Source of the DNA: Ardenticatenales bacterium
GTDB lineage: Bacteria; Chloroflexota; Anaerolineae; Promineifilales; Promineifilaceae
NCBI GenBank assembly: GCA_020634575.1
Contig: JACKBM010000017.1
Location: 41,568-105,567 of the forward strand
Direction: 5' to 3'
DNA: 64,000 nucleotides
Under the pieces are notes generated by a model. The model did no database searches, was not told the origin of the DNA, and worked only from the letters and a program-made list of their open reading frames with translations. The translations under genes were made by a program, and so were the position numbers. Each line of letters starts with the position of its first letter. The first letter of the stretch is position 1. Positions 54,150-61,880 of this stretch are shown here, piece after piece.

Positions 54150-55160
54150 ATGAAAGAAGTCACAACCGACATCTCCCGCTGGCTCGAAGAAAAACAACCC
54201 GTCGCCCTGGCGACCGTCATCCAGACTTGGGGCTCGGCGCCGCGCAAGGTGGGGGCCAAGATGGCACTGACACCGGCCGGTCAAATCAGCGGCTCCGTTT
54301 CCGGCGGCTGCGTCGAGGGGGCCGTGTTTGAATCCGGCACGGCGGCGCTGGCTGAGAACCGGCCGGAGCTGCTCGGCTTCGGCGTCGCCGACGAAACAGC
54401 CTGGGAAGTGGGCCTGGCCTGCGGCGGCCAGATCAAGGTGTTCGTCGAACCAATGCCGGCCGGCACCTATCAGCTCATCGCTGACAACATCGCCGCCGAA
54501 AAAGCGATCGCCGTCGGCACCATCATCGCCAGCGACAGCCGGCTGGGTGCCAAATGGGTCGTCGGCAACGACGGTGTCCTGCTGGGCGATGCGACGGACA
54601 CGACCGCCACCAGTGCCATCAGCGCTGCCCTCGACGGCAGCAAATCAACGGTCCTGGAGCTGGCCACGGGCGAATCGATGTTTGTCGACGTGCTCCTGCC
54701 GCCGCCCACCCTGGTGATGGTCGGCGGTGTCCATATCGCCGTCGCCCTGACCGCCATTGCCAAGACGCTCGGCTACCGCACCATCGTCGTTGACCCGCGC
54801 CGGGCCTTTGGCTCCGACGAGCGCTTCCCCCATGTCGACCGGCTCATCCAGGCCTGGCCCGACAAAGCGTTCGCCGACATCCAGCTCGACCAGGCCACCG
54901 CCGTCGCCATGCTCACCCACGACCCCAAGATTGACGACCCCGCCCTCAAGGTGGTCCTCAACAGCAAGGCGTTCTACATCGGCGCCCTCGGCAGCAGCAA
55001 AACCCAAAAAGCCCGCCGCGAACGGCTGGCTGAAGCGGGCTTCAGCAACGCCACGATTGACCGCATTTACGGCCCCATCGGCCTCAATATCAACGCCCAG
55101 ACACCGGAAGAGATCGCGGTGGCAGTGATGGCGGAGATTATCAGCGCGCGGCATAAGTAG
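54150..55160 (+). CDS. XdhC/CoxI-family molybdenum-cofactor maturation protein
   Basis: A 336-residue XdhC-family protein: TWGSAPRKVGAKMALTPAGQ and SGSVSGGCVEGAVF in the N-terminal domain, then the Rossmann domain (VMVGGVHIAVALTAIAKTLGY, ALGSSKTQKARRERL). It lacks the YHS extension of the first copy. It completes a MoxR-VWA-XdhC set on the plus strand, a second maturation module that might serve the form II enzyme or another Mo hydroxylase. Confidence 0.92.
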   Translation: MKEVTTDISRWLEEKQPVALATVIQTWGSAPRKVGAKMALTPAGQISGSVSGGCVEGAVFESGTAALAENRPELLGFGVADETAWEVGLACGGQIKVFVEPMPAGTYQLIADNIAAEKAIAVGTIIASDSRLGAKWVVGNDGVLLGDATDTTATSAISAALDGSKSTVLELATGESMFVDVLLPPPTLVMVGGVHIAVALTAIAKTLGYRTIVVDPRRAFGSDERFPHVDRLIQAWPDKAFADIQLDQATAVAMLTHDPKIDDPALKVVLNSKAFYIGALGSSKTQKARRERLAEAGFSNATIDRIYGPIGLNINAQTPEEIAVAVMAEIISARHK

Positions 55161-55514
55161 CTGTTGGCTGTTAGCTTTTAGCTTTTAGCTGTTAGGAAAA
55201 TCGAAGGCGTGGCGACGTTAGAAACGCCGTGCTGATGGTTGGGGAGAAGTGCCCGCAAGGGGCACTTACGCGAGCTATAGACCGCACGCGTTTTGAGAGA
55301 ATGCGTCATCCAGTGTCCATTCAGGGCACTTCCGGCTCAATCAGCAAGGCGTTTCCAACGCCGCCACGGGCCGACCCCGCTCTTCCACTCTATTGCCCAC
55401 AACCCCAATCAATGGTATTTTCCCCCCACTAACCACCAAAAGGCGCCCCGCGCCGTACTGACCGCTGACAGCCAAAATCTAACAGCTAACAGCCCAAAAA
55501 GGAGCCCCCACCCC
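55161..55514. repeat. Repeat-rich intergenic region
   Basis: A 354-bp gap. AGCTGTTAGC-type words stand at 55160-55199 and near 55480-55495. A compound hairpin element at about 55206-55370 contains AGAAACGCCGTGCTGATGG, AGTGCCCGCAAGGGGCACT and AATCAGCAAGGCGTTTCC, similar to 25547-25656. No gene is supported here; the in-frame extension of the next gene runs through the repeat and is ignored. Confidence 0.75.
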
Positions 55515-56318
55515 ATGCCCAACACCCATCGCCTTTCCCCCGACAGCCCGATTAACCTGGACGCGATCAGCGCCGACGGCAAGCAGTTCCACGACGACCG
55601 CGACAGCGCCGAAGCGGAGTTCAAAGCGCTGCGGGCGGAATTGCGCGATTGGCAATATCGTCTCTATGCCGAGGATAAGCAGAAGCTGCTGGTTGTTTTC
55701 CAGGCGATGGATGCCGGCGGCAAGGATGGCACCATCCGCCGGGTCTTTCAGGGTGTGAACCCGCAGGGGGTCAAGGTCACGTCGTTCAAAGCGCCGACCA
55801 GCGAGGAGCTGGCTCACGACTATCTCTGGCGCATCCACAAGGAAGTACCCGCTAAAGGCGACATCCGCATCTTCAACCGCTCCCATTATGAAGATGTGCT
55901 CGTCGTTCGCGTCGACCATATCGTCCCCGAAGCGGTCTGGCGGCCCCGCTATGAGCAAATCAACCAGTTCGAGAAGCTGCTCAGCGATACCGGCACCCGC
56001 ATCCTCAAGTTTTACCTCCACATCGACAAGGAAGAGCAGCGGGAGCGGCTGCAAGCACGGCTGGACGATCCCAGCAAAAACTGGAAATTTGAGCTGGGTG
56101 ATCTGGACAAGCGCAAACAGTGGGAAGATTACATGGACGCCTACCAGGAGATGCTGAGCCGCTGTTCAACCGAATACGCCCCCTGGTACGTCATCCCGGC
56201 CAACCAGAAATGGTACCGCAACCTGGCCATCGCCCGCGTCCTGGTCGACACGCTCAAAGAGATGAACCCGCAATATCCGAAACCCAAAGGGGATTTCAGC
56301 GACGTCGTCATATCGTAG
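55515..56318 (+). CDS. ppk2: Polyphosphate kinase 2 family protein
   Basis: A 267-residue PPK2-family kinase, transferring phosphate between polyphosphate and nucleotides. Visible are the Walker A-like FQAMDAGGKDGTIRR (residues 63-76), FNRSHYEDVLVVRV and a C-terminal YAPWYVIPANQKWYRN. Length and motifs point to the one-domain, class I or III type. ATG 55515 follows AAAAAGGAG. An upstream extension would pass through a repeat element. Confidence 0.9.
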   Translation: MPNTHRLSPDSPINLDAISADGKQFHDDRDSAEAEFKALRAELRDWQYRLYAEDKQKLLVVFQAMDAGGKDGTIRRVFQGVNPQGVKVTSFKAPTSEELAHDYLWRIHKEVPAKGDIRIFNRSHYEDVLVVRVDHIVPEAVWRPRYEQINQFEKLLSDTGTRILKFYLHIDKEEQRERLQARLDDPSKNWKFELGDLDKRKQWEDYMDAYQEMLSRCSTEYAPWYVIPANQKWYRNLAIARVLVDTLKEMNPQYPKPKGDFSDVVIS

Positions 56319-56348
56319 CGCGCTGGTTGCCAGCACGAGGGATCGCCG

Positions 56349-57167
56349 ATGGATGATTGGAAGCAGGCACGCGTCGTTCTGGAGCTGCCCGGCATGGCAG
56401 CTATCCAACCGAGTCACCAGTTAATTTATCAGGAAGTAGCTGGGACCGCTTACGGCTGCGATGTCTACCTGCCCCCATCTCATCAGCCAGGCCAGCTGCA
56501 CCCAACCATCCTATTTGTCCACGGTGAAGGGCCTGCCGAGATCCTGTTTGATGCCAAGGATTGGGGGCAATACGTCTCCTGGGGCCAGCTCGCCGCCGCT
56601 TCCGGCTTTGCCGGCGTTACCTTCACCCACCGTTCCTCAGGTTGGTTCCAGCGCTTGCCTGACGTCGAGGCTGACCTGAATGCCTGCCTGGCTTTTTTGC
56701 GCGACAATGCGACTACCTGTGGCCTGAATCTCGATCAACTGGTTGTATGGGTCTGCTCGGGGGGGACGCCGGCCGTTGTCAGCACCCTGCTGCGCAACCG
56801 ACCGGCCGGTCTGCGCGCGCTCATCGCCTGCTACGGTCGGCTGGCCCTGGACCCCATCGCCGCCCAGATTGATCCGCCGCTGCCCGCCACGGCATTAGCC
56901 CGTTACTCTGCCAACGCCGCCCTGGACGAGCTGGATCCGGCCGGTCCCCCACCGCTGCTCCTTGTCCGCTGCGGCGCCGACGAACTGCCCGGCGTCAATG
57001 ACTCCATCGATGCCTTCACCGCCGCCGCCCTGGCCCGCAACATACCGCTCGAACTCATCAACTACCCAGCCGGCGTCCACGGCTTCGACATCAGCAACGA
57101 CACCGACGCCGCCCGCCAGATCATCCGCCGCATCCTCACCTTCGCCTCAGCCCAAACCACAAGCTGA
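56349..57167 (+). CDS. Alpha/beta hydrolase (dienelactone-hydrolase-like)
   Basis: A 272-residue alpha/beta hydrolase with LFVHGEGPAE, nucleophile Ser137 in WVCSGGT, Asp in LVRCGADELPGVND and His in AGVHGFDI. The nucleophile elbow is C-S-G-G rather than G-x-S-x-G, so the residue at position -2 differs from the consensus. Starts 30 bp after ppk2. The substrate is unknown. Confidence 0.78.
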   Translation: MDDWKQARVVLELPGMAAIQPSHQLIYQEVAGTAYGCDVYLPPSHQPGQLHPTILFVHGEGPAEILFDAKDWGQYVSWGQLAAASGFAGVTFTHRSSGWFQRLPDVEADLNACLAFLRDNATTCGLNLDQLVVWVCSGGTPAVVSTLLRNRPAGLRALIACYGRLALDPIAAQIDPPLPATALARYSANAALDELDPAGPPPLLLVRCGADELPGVNDSIDAFTAAALARNIPLELINYPAGVHGFDISNDTDAARQIIRRILTFASAQTTS

Positions 57168-57177
57168 TTCCCCTCTT

Positions 57178-57235
57178 GAAAGTGTCCTTCAGGGCACTTC
57201 CCCCCCATCAGCCCGACGTTTCCAACGTCGCGGCC
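57178..57235. repeat. Short hairpin repeat (AGTGCC/GGCACT type)
   Basis: AGTGTCCTTCAGGGCACT and CGACGTTTCCAACGTCG form short hairpins. They match parts of the compound elements at 25547-25656 and 55206-55370 and lie between two convergent genes. Confidence 0.6.
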
Positions 57236-57241
57236 TCTGCC

Positions 57242-57781
57242 CTAAACCTTCCCCTTCAAATGCCCCATCTTCAGCCACAACGGCACCGCTCGGGCCAATA
57301 TCTGCAAATCCAACCAAAGAGAAGCATTTTGGGCATAGTAAACATCCGGCCGGATCCGCTCCGCCACCGGCGTCTCGTTGTACCGCTCCAGGTAGCGTAG
57401 CAGCCCCAAACCCATCAGCCCCGGTCGCACCGACAGGATAATGGGCCAGGCCGGGTCCGCCAGGTCCACCTCCTCTGGCTTCGGGGGGCGCGGGCCGACG
57501 AGGCTCAGGTCGCCGCGCAGGATGTTCCAGATGGCGGGTAGTTCGTCGAGGGAGCTGTTGATGAGTAACCGGCCGGTCCGGCTGGTTCGTGGCGGGTCGC
57601 CAAATTTGGTGCGAAAACGCCAGTGTTGGAAGGGGCGGCCCTGATAACCAAGCCGGGTCACGCCGTAAAAAACAGGCCCCGGCTGCGTCAACCGCAAAAG
57701 CAAACTGAGCGCCAGCAAAAGCGGCGCAAACAGGCACAGTGCCCAGAGCGCCAGCAAAATGTCAAATAATCGCTTCGCCAC
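57242..57781 (-). CDS. Bacterial sugar transferase (small phosphoglycosyltransferase)
   Basis: A 179-residue monotopic phosphoglycosyltransferase of the WcaJ/PglC type. It begins with RLFDILLALWALCLFAPLL as the re-entrant membrane helix, then QPGPVFYGVTRLG, and the catalytic Asp-Glu in INSSLDELPAIWNIL followed by LSLVGPRPP. It would load the first sugar phosphate on undecaprenyl phosphate. No polysaccharide cluster surrounds it in this window. Confidence 0.9.
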   Translation of the reverse strand: MAKRLFDILLALWALCLFAPLLLALSLLLRLTQPGPVFYGVTRLGYQGRPFQHWRFRTKFGDPPRTSRTGRLLINSSLDELPAIWNILRGDLSLVGPRPPKPEEVDLADPAWPIILSVRPGLMGLGLLRYLERYNETPVAERIRPDVYYAQNASLWLDLQILARAVPLWLKMGHLKGKV

Positions 57782-57795
57782 AGGCGTTCAGCCAC

Positions 57796-58683
57796 TCAGG
57801 AGGTGATGTCCTGCCGTTGGAACAGGTAGATGATTAACGCCGGCAAAATAATCGCCCAACTCACCAGTACGACGAGGGAAACCGTTAATGAATCCTGAAA
57901 AGCGTATTCCGGCCCCAATGTCAGCGCAAAGCTGGTCAGGCTGCTGGGCGCCTCATTGACGATCCAGCTCACGGCATTGTCAAAATGGTAATAGGGCAGT
58001 GCCCGCCCCAGATGCAATATCCAGGGCGCCTTCAGGACCGACGCCGTCAGCGTCAAGCCGATAAAGGCGATTGGCTCGGCAATGGCCAGCCCCACGCCAA
58101 ACATCAACCCGGCCATAATCGACCGCGTCACCATCGCCACTAACGCCGCCAGACTGGCCGAAATGAATACGGTGACCATGACCAGTAAATAGCGCCCGGC
58201 AAAATCGCCCAGAAAGTCGCGCAAAACCGGGCCGGTCAAAGCCGGACCATACTCAGCCCCAGCCAGGTTCACCATCAGCCCGCGCCCCAGCCCCCAGATC
58301 AGGGCAAACAGAATGCAGGCCACCGAAACAAGCGCCAGCAGCGTGATAAATTTGCTGACGATCAGCTTCGTGCGCGTGCTGCGGGGCACCGTGTTTTTCC
58401 AGGTCCCCCACTGGTATTCGCCGGCAAAGACCACCACGGCAAAGCCAATCAACAAGATCCGGCCAAACGCATTGGTCGGTAGGCCCAGGGCGCCAACCAC
58501 CTGCTCGGTCCACAGGCCCGGGTCCTGGCGAATAAAATCGGCAAATGAATCAGAAACAAGAGCGATGAGCGACATGACAAGGACGGTGGCGACTGCGCCA
58601 ACTGGATATATCCAGATGAGGAAGCCGGCCAGCCAGCGGTTGCCGGTCATTTTTTGCCATTCAGCAATCAGCAACTCACGCAC
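57796..58683 (-). CDS. ABC-2 type transporter permease
   Basis: A 295-residue membrane protein with about six helices and a large extracytoplasmic loop after the first helix, typical of ABC-2 permeases. It overlaps by 8 bp the ATPase gene upstream (58676-58683), with which it forms an exporter. Substrate unknown. Confidence 0.85.
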   Translation of the reverse strand: MRELLIAEWQKMTGNRWLAGFLIWIYPVGAVATVLVMSLIALVSDSFADFIRQDPGLWTEQVVGALGLPTNAFGRILLIGFAVVVFAGEYQWGTWKNTVPRSTRTKLIVSKFITLLALVSVACILFALIWGLGRGLMVNLAGAEYGPALTGPVLRDFLGDFAGRYLLVMVTVFISASLAALVAMVTRSIMAGLMFGVGLAIAEPIAFIGLTLTASVLKAPWILHLGRALPYYHFDNAVSWIVNEAPSSLTSFALTLGPEYAFQDSLTVSLVVLVSWAIILPALIIYLFQRQDITS

Positions 58684-59599
58684 CGTTCTCCTCCTTCACC
58701 GCGTGCAGGAAGACATCTTCCAGCCGGCGCCGGGCCGTTGTCACCTGGTAGATGGCGATATTCGCGGCCAATAACTGGCCCAGAATGGCGGTGGTCTGTT
58801 CCCGCTCAGCGGTGACGACGAGATGCGTTTCGTTTTCGACGATGGGGTTGTAAGTGGTCAGCAAGGCCGCCGCGGTCGCAGCCGAACTCACCTCCAGGCG
58901 CAGGGCACTGCCTTCAGCCAGCAGTTCGCTGACCTGTCCCTCACGAATCAGGCGGCCTTTGTCGATAATGGCGACCCGGTCGCAAACCTGCTCCACCTCG
59001 CCCAGCATATGGCTCGACAGGAAGACCGTTTTGCCTCGTTTATCAACCAGGTCACGGATAAAGGTGCGGATTTCCTGGATACCGGCCGGATCCAACCCAT
59101 TGGTCGGCTCGTCCAGAATAACCAGCTCCGGGTCATGCAGCAGGGCCGCGGCGATGCCCAGCCGCTGGCGCATACCGGTGGAATAGCCGGCGACCTTGCG
59201 GTCCGCCCGATCGGCCATCCCAACCTGCTCCAGCAACGCCTGAACTTCAGCCGCATCAAAATGCCCCTGGGTGCGGGCCAGGATTTCCAGGTTGCGCCGG
59301 CCGGTCAGGTAGTTATAAAAAACGGCCCCCTCGACCAGGGCGCCGACCTTATTGGCCAGGATAGCGGGCTCGTGCTGGACCGGCCGGTCAAACAGCTGCA
59401 CCTGCCCCGCCGTTGGTCGGATCAGATCCATCAACATCCGGATCGACGTCGACTTCCCCGCCCCATTGGGGCCGAGGAAGCCGTACACCTGACCCGGCGC
59501 AATTTGCAGGCTCAGTTCGCGCACTGCTTCAACCCGGCGGCGGCGCCGGCCAAAAGTTTTACTTACTTGTTGGAATTCAATAGCCCAGTTGGCACTCAT
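58676..59599 (-). CDS. ABC transporter ATP-binding protein
   Basis: A 307-residue ATPase: Walker A GFLGPNGAGKST (residues 40-51), signature YSTGMRQRLG, Walker B LVILDEPTNGLDP and switch His in FLSSHMLGE. The C-terminal extension is typical of drug/antibiotic exporters of the CcmA/DrrA type. Overlaps the permease and, at its 5' end, the upstream zinc-ribbon protein gene by 4 bp. Confidence 0.92.
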   Translation of the reverse strand: MSANWAIEFQQVSKTFGRRRRRVEAVRELSLQIAPGQVYGFLGPNGAGKSTSIRMLMDLIRPTAGQVQLFDRPVQHEPAILANKVGALVEGAVFYNYLTGRRNLEILARTQGHFDAAEVQALLEQVGMADRADRKVAGYSTGMRQRLGIAAALLHDPELVILDEPTNGLDPAGIQEIRTFIRDLVDKRGKTVFLSSHMLGEVEQVCDRVAIIDKGRLIREGQVSELLAEGSALRLEVSSAATAAALLTTYNPIVENETHLVVTAEREQTTAILGQLLAANIAIYQVTTARRRLEDVFLHAVKEENGA

Positions 59600-60267
59600 G
59601 CATCTTTTTCACTGTCAACCAGGCTGCCCGCCAGATCAACGGTTGGCTCATCGACAGGTGGCTCCGGGGGATCCGTCATTTCAACCAGATAATCGCCATC
59701 ATCTGTCGCCATGTAAGTTGGCGTCCCCGTCAGTTCGTACGGCTCCGAACGGACAACTGGCTCCGCCAGCGCGTCATATTCAGGCTCACTCTCGTAGCTG
59801 CTTTGTGGCGGCTCCACGTGGTACAGATCCACATGATGATTGCCGCAATACGGGCACAGATTCCACTGCAATTCCAGCAATGCCTCACAATCGCGACATT
59901 TCTTTTTCAACCGTGTGTGACAATGCGCGCAGAGGATCCAGCTACTATCTACCTGCCGCGAACAACCAGGGCATTTCGGCCGCTCCTCGATCTCTTGCAA
60001 CAACGCTTCTTCTTCGAGGGCTCGCTCATACGCTTCACTCAACGTTTCCGGCGGCCGCAGAATCACATAGATCAGGAGACCAACACCGGGCAAGATGGCC
60101 ACAACCAGCGCCGCGAATATCTGGGCAAACGGGTCGCGCGAACGGGAGCGCATATCCCGAAAGGCCCAGATAACCAGGCTGACCCAGAGGGCCGCCAGCA
60201 GCGCCCCGCTGCCGGCACAGACAAAAACCAGATAATCTGCAAGCGTTGCCAGGGTGGGAAATGTCAT
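59596..60267 (-). CDS. Membrane protein with double zinc ribbon
   Basis: A 223-residue protein with two N-terminal membrane helices (about 13-36 and 50-70), a short coiled linker, and four CxxC pairs at Cys99/102, Cys113/116, Cys124/127 and Cys138/141, which make two zinc ribbons. An acidic, disordered C terminus follows. ATG 60267 is chosen because the longer frame passes through the promoter region. It overlaps the ABC ATPase by 4 bp and is likely co-transcribed with it. Function unknown. Confidence 0.82.
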   Translation of the reverse strand: MTFPTLATLADYLVFVCAGSGALLAALWVSLVIWAFRDMRSRSRDPFAQIFAALVVAILPGVGLLIYVILRPPETLSEAYERALEEEALLQEIEERPKCPGCSRQVDSSWILCAHCHTRLKKKCRDCEALLELQWNLCPYCGNHHVDLYHVEPPQSSYESEPEYDALAEPVVRSEPYELTGTPTYMATDDGDYLVEMTDPPEPPVDEPTVDLAGSLVDSEKDA

Positions 60268-60406
60268 CGAATCAGTAGCTCCACACATCCGGGGCCTGAG
60301 GGCTATACGAATCAGATCCGCCGGTGTAATGGCGCCATTATAACACAGCCACTGCGCCCCGGATGTGAGGATGGGGAAAACGCCGTCCGACCGTAGAAAA
60401 AACGAA

Positions 60407-60431
60407 GGGAGATGCCTTGCGGGCATCTCCC
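60407..60431 (-). terminator. Intrinsic terminator of the Flp pilin gene
   Basis: On the minus strand GGGAGATGCC and GGCATCTCCC form a 10-bp stem with a 5-nt loop, followed by TTCGTTTTTT. It lies just past the pilin stop codon. Confidence 0.9.
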
Positions 60432-60444
60432 AGGATGAGACGGA

Positions 60445-60597
60445 TTAGTCAAACATGAGCGAGTTGCGCGTTGTGCTGAAGACCGCCCCGATTTGTGGGG
60501 CAATCAAAGCCAACACGGCAATGACCACGAGCGCGACCAACATCAAGATCATGGCATACTCGACTAATCCCTGACCCTCTTCACGCATAAACAACAT
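60445..60597 (-). CDS. flp: Flp-type pilin
   Basis: A 50-residue pilin. The N-terminal leader MLFMREEGQG is followed by the class III (Flp/Fap) segment LVEYAMILMLVALVVIAVLA, with the usual Glu and Tyr after the cleavage point, and a short Pro-containing tail ending in LMFD. AAGGAG is 8 bp before the ATG. Flp pilins form Tad pili after processing by a TadV-like peptidase. No other tad genes are in this window, so assembly genes must lie elsewhere. Confidence 0.9.
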   Translation of the reverse strand: MLFMREEGQGLVEYAMILMLVALVVIAVLALIAPQIGAVFSTTRNSLMFD

Positions 60598-60721
60598 GAG
60601 AATAACTCCTTGGAATAAAAAGCGTTGAATGGGTACATCGGAAAAACCAGAAAGGTTTTAGCCGTGGAAAACAATATTTAATTGAGCCATCCCAATGCGG
60701 AATGGTGACCAGCCTCGCTGG

Positions 60722-61819
60722 CTAGCCCATCGCAAACGTGCCATTTGGCCCGGCCGATGTAGACGGCGCGACGCAGGTGGTGAAGGTAAAGGCGAATAAC
60801 GCCACCCCGTGCGTCAAAAAATGCAGCACCAACTCGTGGCTGCCATAAACGCCATTATCGACGATCTCATACAAACGCGGCCGGGTGATGCGCAGTAGCG
60901 ACCGGCCGGTCTCATCAAACTCAATATCACGCCCTGCGGCCCACCCCGGCAGCGGCGCCCCGTCCTGTGTCACGACAATCAACGGCTCGGTCTCGCTCTG
61001 CCACAGATTCAGCATCAACGCCACCGGATCTGCCGTCGGGCTCAAGACGGCGTTGACACCAACGGCGCTGTACGGCAAATGAATACGTCCTTCCAGCTCG
61101 CCGGCAAAGGTCAGGTTTTCCGGCTGCCAGCGCCAGATACCGGCGGCGTAAAAATGGCCCTCCGGCCGCGCCGGCGGCAGATCGTGAATCATGGGGCTGT
61201 CCGGGATGTTACCGGCCGGATTGCCCAAGCCGCGGTGGAAGAGACTACCTTTGTCGTAACCGGCATGTAATTCCGGCGTCGGCCGGTAACAGACCGCGCC
61301 GGTCGCATCCTCAGGCCGCAGCAACGGCGGAATGTCGGGCAACGCTACCGCCGGGTCCCGTTCCTGTAGCAACCGCTGTATCGCCTTCTCCGTCTCCTGA
61401 TAGGCACCCTCGCCCTGTTTTTTGTAGCGAATGTAGCCGGCCGCATCCACCAGATACTTGGTCGGCCAGGCCCGGTTGGCAAAATGGCCCCAGCTCTCGT
61501 ATTGATTGTCGAGAAAGACGGGATACGGCAGGTCAAACTCGGCGATAGCCGCCTTTACCTGTGCCTGATCCCGGGCAAAACCAAATTCCGGCGCATGAAT
61601 GCCCACGATCACCAGCCCCAGGCTACTGTAACGCTCGTGCCAGGCCCGCAGATAAGGCAACGTACGCACACAATTGACACAGGTGTAGTCCCAGAAATCA
61701 ATAAGGACAACCTGGCCCCGCAGCTGCTCTCTGGTTAACGGTGGGCTGTTCAGCCATTCGCCCTGAACAAAGGGCGGCATCCGAATCACAGGTGGCTCCA
61801 GCTCTACTTCGTGATTCAT
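60722..61819 (-). CDS. Thioredoxin-like protein (DipZ C-terminal type)
   Basis: A 365-residue thiol-disulfide oxidoreductase-like protein. The thioredoxin fold at about 10-160 has the active site Cys47-Val-Asn-Cys50 (YTCVNC), and AWPTKYLVD carries the cis-Pro. A C-terminal domain of about 170 residues with beta-rich character resembles the cupin-like tail of DipZ/CcdA-type proteins. There is no signal peptide, unusual for such a domain pair. Substrate unknown. Confidence 0.85.
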   Translation of the reverse strand: MNHEVELEPPVIRMPPFVQGEWLNSPPLTREQLRGQVVLIDFWDYTCVNCVRTLPYLRAWHERYSSLGLVIVGIHAPEFGFARDQAQVKAAIAEFDLPYPVFLDNQYESWGHFANRAWPTKYLVDAAGYIRYKKQGEGAYQETEKAIQRLLQERDPAVALPDIPPLLRPEDATGAVCYRPTPELHAGYDKGSLFHRGLGNPAGNIPDSPMIHDLPPARPEGHFYAAGIWRWQPENLTFAGELEGRIHLPYSAVGVNAVLSPTADPVALMLNLWQSETEPLIVVTQDGAPLPGWAAGRDIEFDETGRSLLRITRPRLYEIVDNGVYGSHELVLHFLTHGVALFAFTFTTCVAPSTSAGPNGTFAMG

Positions 61820-61880
61820 TTCTTAAGGTACCTATTCAGTATATGAAGAATGATGGCTTCAGCTGTAAACAACGTATCCC

